From positions 212,354 to 276,353 of the forward strand of contig PYST01000008.1 in the NCBI GenBank assembly GCA_003049485.1: a stretch of DNA of 64,000 bases, written 5' to 3'. Every line of letters starts with the position of its first letter. Positions within the stretch are counted from its first letter, which is position 1. Below the pieces are notes generated by a model that saw nothing but the letters and a program-made list of their open reading frames with translations, did no database searches and was not told where the DNA came from. The position numbers were made by a program, and so were the translations under genes. Positions 1 through 10,940 of this stretch are shown piece after piece. This stretch comes from Ophioceras dolichostomum. Its lineage: Eukaryota; Ascomycota; Sordariomycetes; Magnaporthales; Ophioceraceae.

Positions 1-119
1 CCGGCGCCATTGGCGGCGGCAGCCTTGGCTTCGGCATGCCACGCCTCCAGCTCCTTCAGCAGGCGCCGCGTCGCCGCGCGGGCTGTCGAGGACGACGAGG
101 CGGAGGCGGCCTGCGACAT
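1..119 (-). CDS. Ubiquitin-conjugating enzyme E2, N-terminal fragment (Pex4-like), cut by window edge
   Basis: The minus strand opens at an ATG (117-119) and stays open to the window edge, giving about 39 residues. A Ser/Ala-rich start is followed by the pattern A-T-R-R-L-L-K-E-L-E-A-W, which is the first helix of an E2 UBC fold. Filamentous-fungal Pex4, the E2 that monoubiquitinates the PTS1 receptor Pex5 at the peroxisome, begins in a similar way, so Pex4 is my best guess; other E2s share this helix. The catalytic cysteine and most of the domain lie outside the window. E2 identity is moderately secure, the subfamily is not. Confidence 0.55.
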   Translation of the reverse strand, partial: MSQAASASSSSTARAATRRLLKELEAWHAEAKAAAANGA

Positions 120-2014
120 CGGTTACGGTTACGTACGGAATGGAGCGAGCTGTGTGCTCACCGATGCCACTCGCGTGGTTTTGTGTGGTATGTCCCCGCG
201 TAGGTAGGTTCAGGTAGGTAAGGCACCTAGGGACGGATAGATAGGCGGGCGGCGGTGCCCAGCTCGTAACGCGATCGTCGCTGTGCCTGACTGCGTGTGA
301 CTTGGACCGCGACGAGCAGCACGCGTTGCTCCGTCTTTTGTGTCTCGTTGCCCCGGCCGGCCGGTCCGGTTCGGAGTGGGGAGGGCGGGGATGGAGACGA
401 CGGGGAGTCGGGGCGACGCACCGCGCCTGGAGGTTGGAGGGGAGAGAGAGAGGGAGAGAGCCGAGGGATGTTAGACTCTGCGAATAGCGCCGTAGTAGCT
501 GGCCAGCTCGAGTGGAGGCAAGGATGTCGTCGCCGGACTAGTCGATCGTTGATACGTCGTGAGAGATCTTAGCGACAAGCGGGCGCGCGGATGAGTTGTT
601 AGCTGGCTCTGCTCCTCTGCGTTCTATGTTCGTCTAGCCTGCATTGGGGCTTGAGAGTAGATGTTTGTATGGCATGTGAGTGTGTTTGGGAGCAATGTTG
701 GTGACATGAGCTTCCAGATCCGCACAGTGGTGGAGGAAGGGAGGAGCTGAGAGCTCCACGCACCCACCCCAAGCCAAGCTGAGGTCGCTTCAATGCTGGC
801 CAACTGGGTGACAGCACTGACAGGGGGGATGGCCCCACAAGTCTCCAGCGCATCTTCGCGTGCTTTCATTCAGGGCCTCGGCAACTGTTGATTGGCATTG
901 AATCCCTGATCCAAGATGAGTTCAGGACCGAATCACGCCAGCTGATCTTCACGAAACAGCCGGAGTTGATTTGCTAATGACGTGCAGTTTGGGGAAGGAC
1001 TTATGTTCATTATTATTCTGCCTACGTGTTGGGACGTTCGCTGAGAACGTGGGTTGTTTAACGAATGGAGCGGAAGAGCAGGTTGCCCGACTCCTCTTGC
1101 TCGTTTTCCGCTGTAGTCTTTGCTGCCTCGACATATGGAGAGAGAGAGGATTTGTGAGGTGGTTTGAGACATCTAATCCGCCGACTCTCATATCCCTCTC
1201 CTCTGTGGGACCAGCAACGAACAATCTGGGAGACGACGAATAGATCGGAGCAGCATCCTTTCCCTCCCAAGACAACCCTTCCAATCCCCGAGCCCTCTTC
1301 GCTCCACTTCCCCGTCTTCCTTGAGGGGATCCATATCCTTCTCGTCTTCTCTACTCCCCTTGGTCGAGAGGATGTGTTAAAGAAAAAAAAGTCAGAAAAT
1401 GATTTATGTATGTCCACAGAAGGCGATGAAAAGGGGTGAAAAAAAAAAGAATTCAGTGAAAAAAAGACTTTCGTACAAAGAGCCGTCCGTCCGTTCCCCA
1501 CAAGCTGGTGAAAAAGAAAAGAAGAATGATGAAAATAAAATTCAAATCAAGATCACTTGCGTGAACCTTTCCTGCACCGATCTGGGTTGAGTTTTGAAAC
1601 ATGTTGTTTTCTCTCTTCGCCCTTCTCAAGAGCCGAGAGAGTTACAGGCTTTGTCCAGTTGTTGATCATGCAAACTTTGTCTTCATGCTGTCGTCAAAAG
1701 AATAACGCCAGAAGCCATCCACCATGGATTGAGTATATGCAACGAAAATGATAGGGGGGTTAAAAAGGGTCGGGTCCCTCGCCTTTCCCTCTGCGTTTCT
1801 ACCAGCGAGAGTGCCGTATAGAGTCTGGGAGGGAGTGCAGTAGCTTCCGGGCTACGGAAGAGCGAGAGGGGGGGTGAGTACATTGGCCCCCGCTGCTCAC
1901 CGTCGCCACTGAAAAAGCCACATTATGCGCGGTGGTATTACTGCGTTCTGAGTGCTTTCGAGCAGCACCGGAATCCCAGTATTCGAAACGAGATCCAGGA
2001 GCATGTCGCGGCAG
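120..2014. other. Intergenic: upstream of the E2 gene and downstream of the Ser/Pro-rich gene
   Basis: I see no convincing gene. The E2 promoter and leader should occupy the left part. At 201-231 there is a cluster of TAGG tetranucleotides. The stretch 1380-1530 is A-rich and holds several homopurine runs. ORFs here are short, low in complexity and without consistent third-position G/C. Confidence 0.5.
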
Positions 2015-5000
2015 TCAAGTTGATGTGTTTTCCTTGGGCTTCCAGAACTGCATCAAGCGACTGAGACGCTTGGTTTTGCTGGGCTTGACCTTCTTCTCCG
2101 GCTGGTCGGCTTCGAGCGACACCTCGATCGACAACTTGCTCCGTTCGCCGTGAGACGTACTTATCAGGCGGCCGATACTCGCAAGGCTGCCGCGGCGACC
2201 AAAGGGGGACGAGAAAGACGCGGGACGCTCGCCCCGCGCAGGCGCCGTCGACAGCTGCTGGACAGTCTGGGTGTATGCACTCTCACGAGTCATGGTAGAG
2301 TTGCTGCTAGTGAGCGACGGGATGTCCATCGAAAGCCGCACCTCTGGTCCGGGCTCGCCCATCAGCAGAGACTGGAAGTTATCCTCCGTGACTGACGAGG
2401 GCGCGGTAGAGATGCGATTGGCGTCGTCATATGACATCGGGGACCGTGGCGACGGGAAGGCCGAGGACGAGTGAGTCATCGAATATGGGCTAACAGGCGC
2501 TAGAGATGATGTCGGCAGATGGAGCGGGCTCACGTCGACCGGCGCCAGGTCCTTGCCCTTCAGAGCACGACGAGGTGATGGTGTGGCGGAGCCAGGCGTG
2601 TCCGCTCCTCCGAGGGTCGCCTTCCCCTCGTGGACCTCCTCGGCGATGACTTCGTCGTGTAGCGAGGTGGAAGAGTACTCTGGCTTGATCGGCATTCTCG
2701 GCAACACATTATCGTCGTCGCTCACGCCGCTCACGCCACTCAGGCTGCTCCCCTTTCGACTGAGGCTGGGGTTGGCTGGAGACGGGACGGTGTCAACCTC
2801 GGTGTCTGTGGTTTGGTCAAGCAGAGCATCTGTCGGGTCCGCCGTGACACGGATGTTGATGCTCACTGCGGAGCCTTGCTTGATGGGAGAAGCCTCGTCG
2901 TCTGTCTGGGCTCGCGAGTCTGCCGCCTTGGATGCTTCGGTAGTAGAGATGCTGCCGGGAGACCTAGCGTCATCTTCTTCATCTTCCTCAAAAACGTCAG
3001 CCATGGTGGAGTTGCTGCCGAACCGAGCGATCCCTGCCCGGTTGAATGGAGGCATTTCTGGGGCGCTCTCGGTTCTCCTGTGCTGGTAATGCATGCCAGG
3101 GCCACTGAAGCCACTGAGCCGTGCAGCACTGTGCAGAGTTCGCCTGCTGAGTCCGCTGGCCCGTTGCGCCGCTTCCCATTCTGCATTCCGTGGCAGTGGA
3201 GTGTTGAAGGGCCCAAGGGCTGCGTCAAGATCGATCATGGGGTAGGAAGAATCTTCTTCAGACGGTGACAATGACTGCTTCCATGCATCGTCGTTGACGT
3301 CCGCCGCGTCCGGGTCCTGATCTGGCATGTCAGCCGTTGGCGAGGTAGCATCGACTCCGTCAAGCGTGTCCTCAGAGTCGTCTTCGTCTGCGTCCCGAGA
3401 CATGGTTGTGGGTGTTTGAGACCGACGACCGCTGTGCTTCTTGGAAGAAGACCGAGGCTTGGACTTGCGGGTAAGGATGGACCCAGCCCAAGTCCTGACC
3501 TTCTTCTTCTTCTTCTTGCTCTTGCGACCAATCGCCTTGTGAGACGCCGATTCCGCTTCCACTGCGACCTCGTCGGTTGTCACTGGTGAGCGTTCTGCCT
3601 CCGGTACATCAGACGACACGCGAGGTGGGCTGCCTTGCTTCGCTGCCGACTCCGTAGAGCTGGAGCTTAGCGGACGAAGTCGTGTAGGTGAGCCGGACCC
3701 GGCAAACGGCTCGAGGCCAAAGAACGACCACCGTTTGGGAGCCTTTCCAGGGCTGGGCGAGTCCGGGCCGACAGGTGCGTTCAGCGCAGCCGTGTTCAGC
3801 AGAGGGATGGAGTTGCGGCGCTGCGGAGATCGCCCCGTTTCCTCCACTGTAGGGCTTTGGGACCGCTCGAGCACCGCACCCGCGGTGCTTGGTCTGGTGT
3901 CCAAAGCCTTTCTTGGAGGACTAGGGGTAATCATGCTCATCTCTCGATCATTCACGGCCGCACTTGTGAGGGAGATGATCGACGAAATGCTGCCGGAGAG
4001 AGAATGGCCAGGACGCGCAGTGACGGTGCTTGATGTATCGCTCGAGACCAGTGAGAGCGGCCGAGGGATGAATTCCAAGGTATCCGAGAATCCGACCCGG
4101 GCGACTTTTGCAGGTCTGGCCGTTGGCGGCTTCTCCTCCACGCTGTCGGAAGTTCCGGTCTGGGCATCAGGCTCTTGGCCATCCGAGGTGCTCGAAGTTG
4201 GTGTAGACGAAGAAGGCTCGTTGAGCTGCTCCTCGGGTTGTACCTGATCGGCGGGCTTCGGGAAAGTGAATTTCTCGGCACGGTCGAAAGCAGCTGGACT
4301 GGACGGGGCGCTGCTTCCGCGGAGTTGTGGGCTCAACGGCTTCAGGATGACAGACAGGTCGTGGTTGGAGATAGCCGCAGACCGCCTGTGCGCATGCCGT
4401 CTAGGGTTGGGATTGGTCGGCTTGAGCATCGGCGACGCGAAACCGCTCTCCGACTTAGTCGGGCTGGTGCTCACTACAGTGATCGCATCACCGCTGCGGA
4501 TCTGACCACCAACAAACTCGCTTCCGCCGCGCTTGTGGCCTTGCCCAGGCCGCGTCGGTATTGCCCGAGGCGACGACGGCTGCAGAGACGGAGATTGTGG
4601 TGGACTGAGGAAGGGGTGCTCGAGGGGCGGAGACGAGAGACCAGCACCGGGGTTAAACTTGAAATCGGGGAGGGCCGGAGACCGCGGGTTTGGGCTCAAG
4701 CTGGAGGTGGTCTCAGGGGCAGGCGATGAGAGCGCGCCCGGGTTGAAGACGAACTCCGGCAGGGCTGGCGAACGCGAGCGCCCCTCAGCGTCGTTCGACG
4801 GGGGAGCAGGCATGTGCTGTATCGGATCGACCAGTGACTTTGGTCTCCGGCCCGAGGCGCGTGAATACGAGGAAGGCGCTGATGATGGGGCTGACCGAGC
4901 AGGGAAGACGAAAGGCGGGTTCGGAGGAGGATTCGACCGGGGAGACAAGTGCTGCTTTACCATCGCCATGGCGCCGCTGGACACAAGCAAGTCTTGGGGA

Positions 5001-5065
5001 GAGGAGGAAATCGAGGGAACCGAGGCTGGCTCTGACGGCATGTCGGGGCCAATGGTAGTTGCCAT
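2015..5065 (-). CDS. Large Ser/Pro-rich fungal protein (family often annotated as cell wall proline-rich protein)
   Basis: A single uninterrupted frame gives about 1016 residues. The start is the ATG at 5063-5065 (context AAGATCATGG); the frame stays open further upstream but has no earlier ATG. The protein is mostly disordered Ser/Pro/Thr sequence with many S-P sites, suggesting proline-directed phosphorylation. Visible landmarks are a duplicated R-S-P-A-L-P-[DE]-F-x-F-N-P-G-A motif near residues 90-145, a H-K-R-G-G-S-E-F-V-G-G block, a R-R-H-A-H-R-R-S-A-A-I-S block, a lysine run followed by V-R-T-W-A-G, and a basic C-terminus S-R-L-M-Q-F-W-K-P-K. I recall fungal proteins with these blocks carrying the cell-wall name, but there is no signal peptide or membrane segment, so a cell-wall location is doubtful and a cytoplasmic signalling or scaffold role fits as well. 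Confidence 0.85.
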   Translation of the reverse strand: MATTIGPDMPSEPASVPSISSSPQDLLVSSGAMAMVKQHLSPRSNPPPNPPFVFPARSAPSSAPSSYSRASGRRPKSLVDPIQHMPAPPSNDAEGRSRSPALPEFVFNPGALSSPAPETTSSLSPNPRSPALPDFKFNPGAGLSSPPLEHPFLSPPQSPSLQPSSPRAIPTRPGQGHKRGGSEFVGGQIRSGDAITVVSTSPTKSESGFASPMLKPTNPNPRRHAHRRSAAISNHDLSVILKPLSPQLRGSSAPSSPAAFDRAEKFTFPKPADQVQPEEQLNEPSSSTPTSSTSDGQEPDAQTGTSDSVEEKPPTARPAKVARVGFSDTLEFIPRPLSLVSSDTSSTVTARPGHSLSGSISSIISLTSAAVNDREMSMITPSPPRKALDTRPSTAGAVLERSQSPTVEETGRSPQRRNSIPLLNTAALNAPVGPDSPSPGKAPKRWSFFGLEPFAGSGSPTRLRPLSSSSTESAAKQGSPPRVSSDVPEAERSPVTTDEVAVEAESASHKAIGRKSKKKKKKVRTWAGSILTRKSKPRSSSKKHSGRRSQTPTTMSRDADEDDSEDTLDGVDATSPTADMPDQDPDAADVNDDAWKQSLSPSEEDSSYPMIDLDAALGPFNTPLPRNAEWEAAQRASGLSRRTLHSAARLSGFSGPGMHYQHRRTESAPEMPPFNRAGIARFGSNSTMADVFEEDEEDDARSPGSISTTEASKAADSRAQTDDEASPIKQGSAVSINIRVTADPTDALLDQTTDTEVDTVPSPANPSLSRKGSSLSGVSGVSDDDNVLPRMPIKPEYSSTSLHDEVIAEEVHEGKATLGGADTPGSATPSPRRALKGKDLAPVDVSPLHLPTSSLAPVSPYSMTHSSSAFPSPRSPMSYDDANRISTAPSSVTEDNFQSLLMGEPGPEVRLSMDIPSLTSSNSTMTRESAYTQTVQQLSTAPARGERPASFSSPFGRRGSLASIGRLISTSHGERSKLSIEVSLEADQPEKKVKPSKTKRLSRLMQFWKPKENTST

Positions 5066-5110
5066 GATCTTTTCCCAGCCGCGCTGCGGCACCAGAATCG
5101 ACGGGGACAA

Positions 5111-5131
5111 CTAGAGAACCAGAGGTGACAT
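5111..5131 (-). promoter_or_regulatory. Short upstream ORF ahead of the Ser/Pro-rich gene
   Basis: On the minus strand an ATG at 5129-5131 opens a six-codon frame (M-S-P-L-V-L) ending in TAG at 5111-5113, 45 nt before the proposed main start at 5065. If it lies in the mature leader it could modulate translation. Its presence in the mRNA is unproven. Confidence 0.3.
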
Positions 5132-8100
5132 TTGGTTGCTATGGGCGGGCAGTATTAGGTAGCAATAGCCTTTCGTGGGGACGGCAGTCGCTGTTTGTGT
5201 ATATCGCCGTGCGATTTTGTTTTGGCACTTGGCACAAGCCCGTTGTTGACAGAATGGGTGTCCGGGTGTCGGGTCTCGGTCTCGGGGTGCAGGCGATGCC
5301 AAATTATGTCTGTGACGCGGACACTCGTAAGCCGCCCGCGCTTCCTACACGTCCTCAACCTCCTAACTGGTCTAGACTAAGTGGCCGGCCACGATCGATC
5401 CTGGCGTGAAGAAAGGGAGGCAAGGCAAGACGAGCCCAGAAGAACGTACCTTCTCTGTAGCCCGGGCCAGGATGATCGTGAATGCAACGATACAGATGCG
5501 GAGGCACCGATGAAAGGGGAGAAAAATAATACTGGCGGAAGACAACAACAGCAATTGCAGATAAAGGATTAAAGTAATGCTTGAAGATAACTGAATCTAA
5601 ATACGAGTATGGTATTTTTGATTTATTTTGCAATTTTTCTTGAAAGGAGTGGACGGTCAAGACCAGAGCGAATCTAGAAAGACTCGCTGCCAGAATTGGC
5701 CCGGAGGGCGGTGGTGGTGTGTGAAGTGAAGGGGGGGAAAAAGGAAAGAAAGGGTTGTGTGGAGGTTCTCGATGTAGGAGGAGAAGGAGAGAATGCGAGA
5801 TGGAAGATTCAGAAAAGTGAGGAGAAGAATGAATGGACGGACACCGAGCGGCGGCCACTGAATTGACTGGCGGGTTGCTTGGCTGCCCCGGTGGACTCTG
5901 CACTGGAAACTGGGCTGTCGCTGGACTCGCTGATGCACAGTGGTTTCCAGGTGCCAGGAGCCAGGCCTGGTGTGGGTGGAGCTTCTGGGCGTCTTGGTTC
6001 TGGGGGTTCGAGGGGACGGTCTCGGGGGCTTCCTCACGCTGGAGAAGGGGGGCAATTCGGGGTGATCAACTCTGTCTGAACTCCTGGAGCAGATTGATGT
6101 GCTGGATTCTCATACTGTGATCTTTAATGACCACGCTCCCGTTCGGGCCACTCACACGCCTCGAAGCCAGGGACTTGTTTTAGCGATGCTACCTAGAGGA
6201 CAGTATGGGCACTGCGGGCGTACGGAGGTTACAAGGTGTGAATTGCGACCGCTGGGCTCCTTCCTGTTGCCGTCGACAATGGACCCTCATTCCCTTACAA
6301 CTGCAGATCAACAGATCACCAGATGGGGAAAGGAAGGGAACTCGGCTTGATGGTGTTATGCTTCCATGTTCCTCTTCGGGACTGCCTCCTCACTCTTGTG
6401 AGTCCTGCCCGCCCCTCAATCTGAGATCCCCCAGATGTGGTACTGGGTGGATGCTATCCGTCAACATCTTCCGGGCGATTTCCATCTAAGACCCTTAGTT
6501 GAAACTTGAACGCCCTTCTCGATCCGGGAGGACAAGCCAGTAACAACACCGTCTGCTAACGAGGGCTTGACTCTCCCGGCGTCAGTGACACTGTACTTTT
6601 TTGGAGGATCTGTTAGCGTGTGCTCCGCTCCCGTCAGCGTCTGCGATCAAAATCCAAGCCCCTTCATACAAACGACCCGGCGCAAGGCTAATTAGCTCGA
6701 CTCTGGTTTGTGATACTTCACGGGAAATTCCAGTCGCAAAAAGCAAGGAGCATGGCACACGGAGCATGGGGCAAAGGGCCTTCCAGCTACCACAACCAGA
6801 TACAGTGTAATTAGCACCAAGCCGGCGAGCGAGCGTGGAAGTGGAAGTGGAAGCTGGCAAACAAAAACAAACGCTGGCGGCCGGCCACCTGCTTGCTGGC
6901 GCCGGCCGCATTCGCTGCAACCGCTGTTTTTGCTTCTTTTTGTTTACATTGGCAATTATTTATGTATGATTATCAGTCAATTTTCAGTCCTGGATCCCCA
7001 ACTCAGCTTCAGCTGCTGGTGCAGCCAGGTCCACCCAGGCGTCTTCCTCATCTGGCCTCTGTTCATTTCGAGGGATGCAAGGATACACGGCCGCCTCGGC
7101 TGCCGGCCAGCGACGCGTGTTGTACCCCGCTATTACGCCAATTGCCCATTGCTTCCCCAACTCCTGCTTGCTCGCTGCGTCGGCCACACCTGATCAGAGC
7201 AATAGGGTTTCCCGGCCTGGATGGCCCCTGACCATCAGGAGCCGAAGGAGCAGCATGCTTCCTGTAAGTGATTTGAACTAGAACGAATGCTTACATGTGC
7301 AGTTGCAGGAGGCGTCAAGCAAGCGAAGTGAGGGACACACGAGGGGCAAAAGGAGGCCACCCCTGGATTTGAGGCTAGCTGACGATAGGGAAAACTGACG
7401 AGTCGGGGAGAACATTGGCCCTATCTCGCAGCAGACTTGCAGCGGGCCTGCATGCATAAGACACTCCCAGAATTATGCCAACCAAGAGTCAAACATGACT
7501 GGGAGAGCGGTGAACCAAAGTTCGCCCGACACCAAAGTAAAAAATGGTGGGAATATGTACAGTTCCTACATACCTACTTACCTACCTACCTACATGCCAT
7601 TGCGACTACAGTTTGCTCGGGATGTCGTGAGACTCCATTTTTATCTCAGCCTGCTGCTCCCTTGCGTCGAAGACGCAAACTTTTCTGTCCTTCTGAACAG
7701 GGAATATTTCGTACCACAGTAGTTCCTTTCGACATCCGCCAAGACCGCCCGGTTGATCCGTAGTAAGAGCGTTCATCCTTTCACGATAAGCTTTCAGTTG
7801 GCTTATAGTTCGTATTTGACGAGTCCTCGACCCTTGCCGGTAGCCGTGGAGTCGGCCTCGACGCTGCCTCGACGCTGCCTCACGCCTCCGAGAACCATCG
7901 CGTTTACGCTGCCTCGGCAGACCCGTGTTAATTGGAGTTGAAAAGACTCCTCGACTGATAATCCGTACGAAACGACTTCATTCCAAGACATTCCATACTT
8001 GAGCCATTAACCTCCCAGTTTACCAGAGACAACGCGGCAAGGTCTCAACCTCTTTTTTTTTTTTTTCGTGAATTCCCTTGCGAGATCGACTTTCGATTCT

Positions 8101-9512
8101 GTCACCCTGAAGCCTGCAGGGAGCAGTGGGTCGATGGACTCGTCGTCCACAAATCAGGAAGCAAAGTCAGGCGACCCCTAAAAGGTGCACGGACTAGCGT
8201 GCATGACGCCACAGGGGCCCTCAACTTGTCCTTCTCGACATGAAGCCCTACATAGATCGCTGTTGTGGATGCGTACGGTAGGTAGAATGTCGAAGTATGT
8301 TGGCCAACGAGCTATGATAAGCATGGAGGCAAGATCGAAAAACTTTCCGAAATTTAGCATTCGAAATGAGGGACGGCTAAAGTGTCTCGATATCATTTTC
8401 ACCGCTCTCTTGACGTCGCTCTCTGAGGCTCTAGAATGGCAACGGGAGGTACCTAGGTAGTGAGAACCGAAAACTGTCCTCACCGCCCCGCAAGCCTCCT
8501 TCGTAGTAGGCTCGATACGATATCTCTCTCATTTGATTGCCGCTGGTTGCTTCTGCACTACTTACATCCGGCAGCCAACCTGCATATCGACGACCAGCAG
8601 ACGCTCATTCGATCCCCATACATTCCTGCCAGATAGCAGCCTTGAAAGTATCCAGAGTCAGGTCCCGTACATAGACGACGAAACTCGAGGACTCCATCCA
8701 CGTAGTATCCGCACATCTAAGAATACGCCAGGCATGTTTGGCTCGCAAAGCGAGGAATGCCAATCTCGCATGCAAATGCAGAAGCGTCTCCTTGAGGCAG
8801 GTAAAGTCGGTGTCTTGGGCAATTTGCGGAATGACGGCCATTGCTCGCCGACCTCAGGTATTGGGCGCAAGTTGGCAATGAGCGGTTAGCTTGAAGTTGA
8901 ACCGAACCCTGAGTCGCTAATAAATCGTTGATGTGGAATGGTAGCCCTTTGTTGTCTCTCAAACAAGTCTCTGAATCCCCAACTGGGGAACGTTTTTGGA
9001 AAGATGGAGAAATATATGACGGAATCCCCAATCTCGAGAAGAAATGAAGATGTCACGTTCGATCGAATGCGACCTCACAAGAGGAGAGATCCCTGGTATC
9101 GTAGCTGAGTGGCTCCGCGTTTAGCTCGCCGAGAAGAGAGAGGAGCTAGCATGAAGCAAGCCACTTTCCCACTCTCAACAAGATCAAGCCACTGGAAATG
9201 ATTTGAGCCACAACTGCGAAATTAGTGGGGGAGCTGGAAGGCGGTGAATGAGATCCCTTCCTGAATAGGCGGGACGGGGCGGCAAATTCCTCTAATGAAT
9301 CAAAGATTTCAAGGCACGGCGCCGAAACTGAAATCGCCATTATTATTTGCGCTCCGCATTCCGCCGACAGGCCAACCCCGATTATCACGACGGCGAGAAA
9401 TTCAGGCTTCTAATTTCCGCAAATTTTCTTTTTTAGATTACGAGCCTCTCGAATTTTCGCGATCGCGTTTAGACGCTTTCGGAGTCTTGGCTTCTCAGCT
9501 TCTCAAATCAGC
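5132..9512. other. Long gene-poor intergenic region (about 4.4 kb)
   Basis: No intact gene was recognised. The left part is presumably promoter and leader of the Ser/Pro-rich gene. It contains a CCTA/CATA tract at 7565-7594, a poly-T run near 8052-8066, and a minus-strand frame at 8605-8841 that reads like a degraded protein fragment (see findings). Other ORFs are short and overlap in conflicting frames. Confidence 0.5.
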
Positions 9513-10068
9513 ATGGCGAGCTCCGGCACAGAGGTCGTCACGACGACCCCGGCGACTGCTCAGAAAGCGAAAGGGTTGAGGAAGAATGGTACGTGCTAAC
9601 AGTGGAGAGTGCTGCTTATTTCTCCCTCCTCTCCTTATCGCATTCAGTGCGCTGCGGTAACATGCTAACTTCGACTCTTATCATTGCTTTCCAGGGCAAC
9701 AGTGGCTCCCCGACAAGAAAGCCTTCCGGCCAGGCGCAGGCCTAACATCATATGCACAGAGAGCCAAGGAGCGAATATCACAGGCTGCGGTCAAGGCGAG
9801 AGAAAAGGAAATGAAGGAAGAGAAGGAGGAGGAAAGGCAGGTAAGCGTCATGCCCACGAGCTTATGATGCTGTGTGATGATCAGGACTTGCCATTTAGCT
9901 CACGCAGACTGCAACCTCACCCAACAGCGACGAATCAAGACGATCAAAGATAGAAGGGCTGCCAAAGAGGAGAAGGAGAGGTATGAGCAGCTAGCTGCGA
10001 AGATGCACAGGAAGAGGGTAGAACGTCTAAAGAGGAGGGAGAAACGGAACAAGCTGCTGAAGTCATGA
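9513..10068 (+). CDS. CGR1: rRNA-processing protein Cgr1
   Basis: Three exons, 9513-9588, 9695-9840 and 9928-10068, give 120 residues, close to the usual length of this family. Introns are 106 and 87 nt with GT-AG ends; the first has a CTAAC branch site. The protein shows the Cgr1 hallmarks: G-[LM]-R-K-N-G-Q-Q-W, then K-K-A-F-R-P-G-A-G-L-T-S-Y, followed by a highly charged Lys/Arg/Glu coiled coil ending in K-R-R-E-K-R-N-K-L-L. Cgr1 is a nucleolar protein needed for pre-60S rRNA processing in yeast. It fits functionally with Nug1 and Rrp44 elsewhere in the window, although the three are not clustered. The start ATG is the only one that joins the conserved block in frame. Confidence 0.95.
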
Positions 10069-10940
10069 ATGCGCTCAGCTGCGGGCTGAAGTTTGGGGAG
10101 AGAGCATCCTCGACCGGCGCACATTCTGACGCCTGGCCCGGCCTCCCGGCTGCTATATTCTCCTAAGAGGGGGGCAAAAGCATAGCGGCCGCAGTTCCAC
10201 AGTTAGCCAGATCGCCAGACTACAAGGCTACCGGGCTATCCGACTGTCGGACCAGCTCTAAGCTTCCTCGCTCGGAAGTGTGATGCCAGTCTCGGTGGTG
10301 GGGGATCTGCCGTGTTCTGCAGCTGATGTCCTCATACATTTTTCGACAGTGGTTTGCGCCGTCGGGGCACGGACTCAAACGAGCATCACTGGCCATGTCG
10401 GACTGGCCCTTCATCCTGGATCAGCCTCACAAACTCCTGGTGGAAAGAATCATGAGCTTTGTAGGTAGCCCTCTTTGCCTCGAGGAAACGGCCGCGCCGG
10501 CCAGGCCACTCGGAACTGGGCGAGGAATGGGATCATCTGCGAAGGAACGCCGGCACAAAGCAGAGGCCGCATAGTGGCCATACAGGCAGATAATTAATCA
10601 AGCGTTCTCATGATGTCCGAGTCTAGAAGTGTAGAGTGTTGAGATTCTGAATGGACAGCCAGCGCGGTTGTGGCCCATCAATCGGGAACACATGTGAAAA
10701 TGACAGAGGCGCTTGGCCTATTTCGGTGGCCCACAACGTCACCCGTCCCTCAAAGCTCGTGCCCCTAACCCAATCGCGCTCCCCTCCAACAAACACTGTT
10801 GGAAAATCACAACCTATTACACCCTAGTATCTGCAAGCAGAGTCAAGAAGAAAAGCGCTACCAGCTAGCTAGCAGTCGACTAAGCAGCTGGGGGAGACGC
10901 GGGAGGATCGGACGCCCGAGCTACCTCTCCCTCCCCTGCG
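10069..10940. other. Intergenic between CGR1 and the coiled-coil membrane protein gene
   Basis: It should hold the CGR1 3' end and the promoter of the next gene. Nothing else stands out; ORFs are short and inconsistent. Confidence 0.5.

Noticed and set aside
5657..6055. 132-codon minus-strand ORF upstream of the Ser/Pro-rich gene
   Set aside because: It is probably leader or promoter sequence; Pro/Arg/Thr-rich at first, then pyrimidine-derived Leu/Phe/Ser, with no domain.
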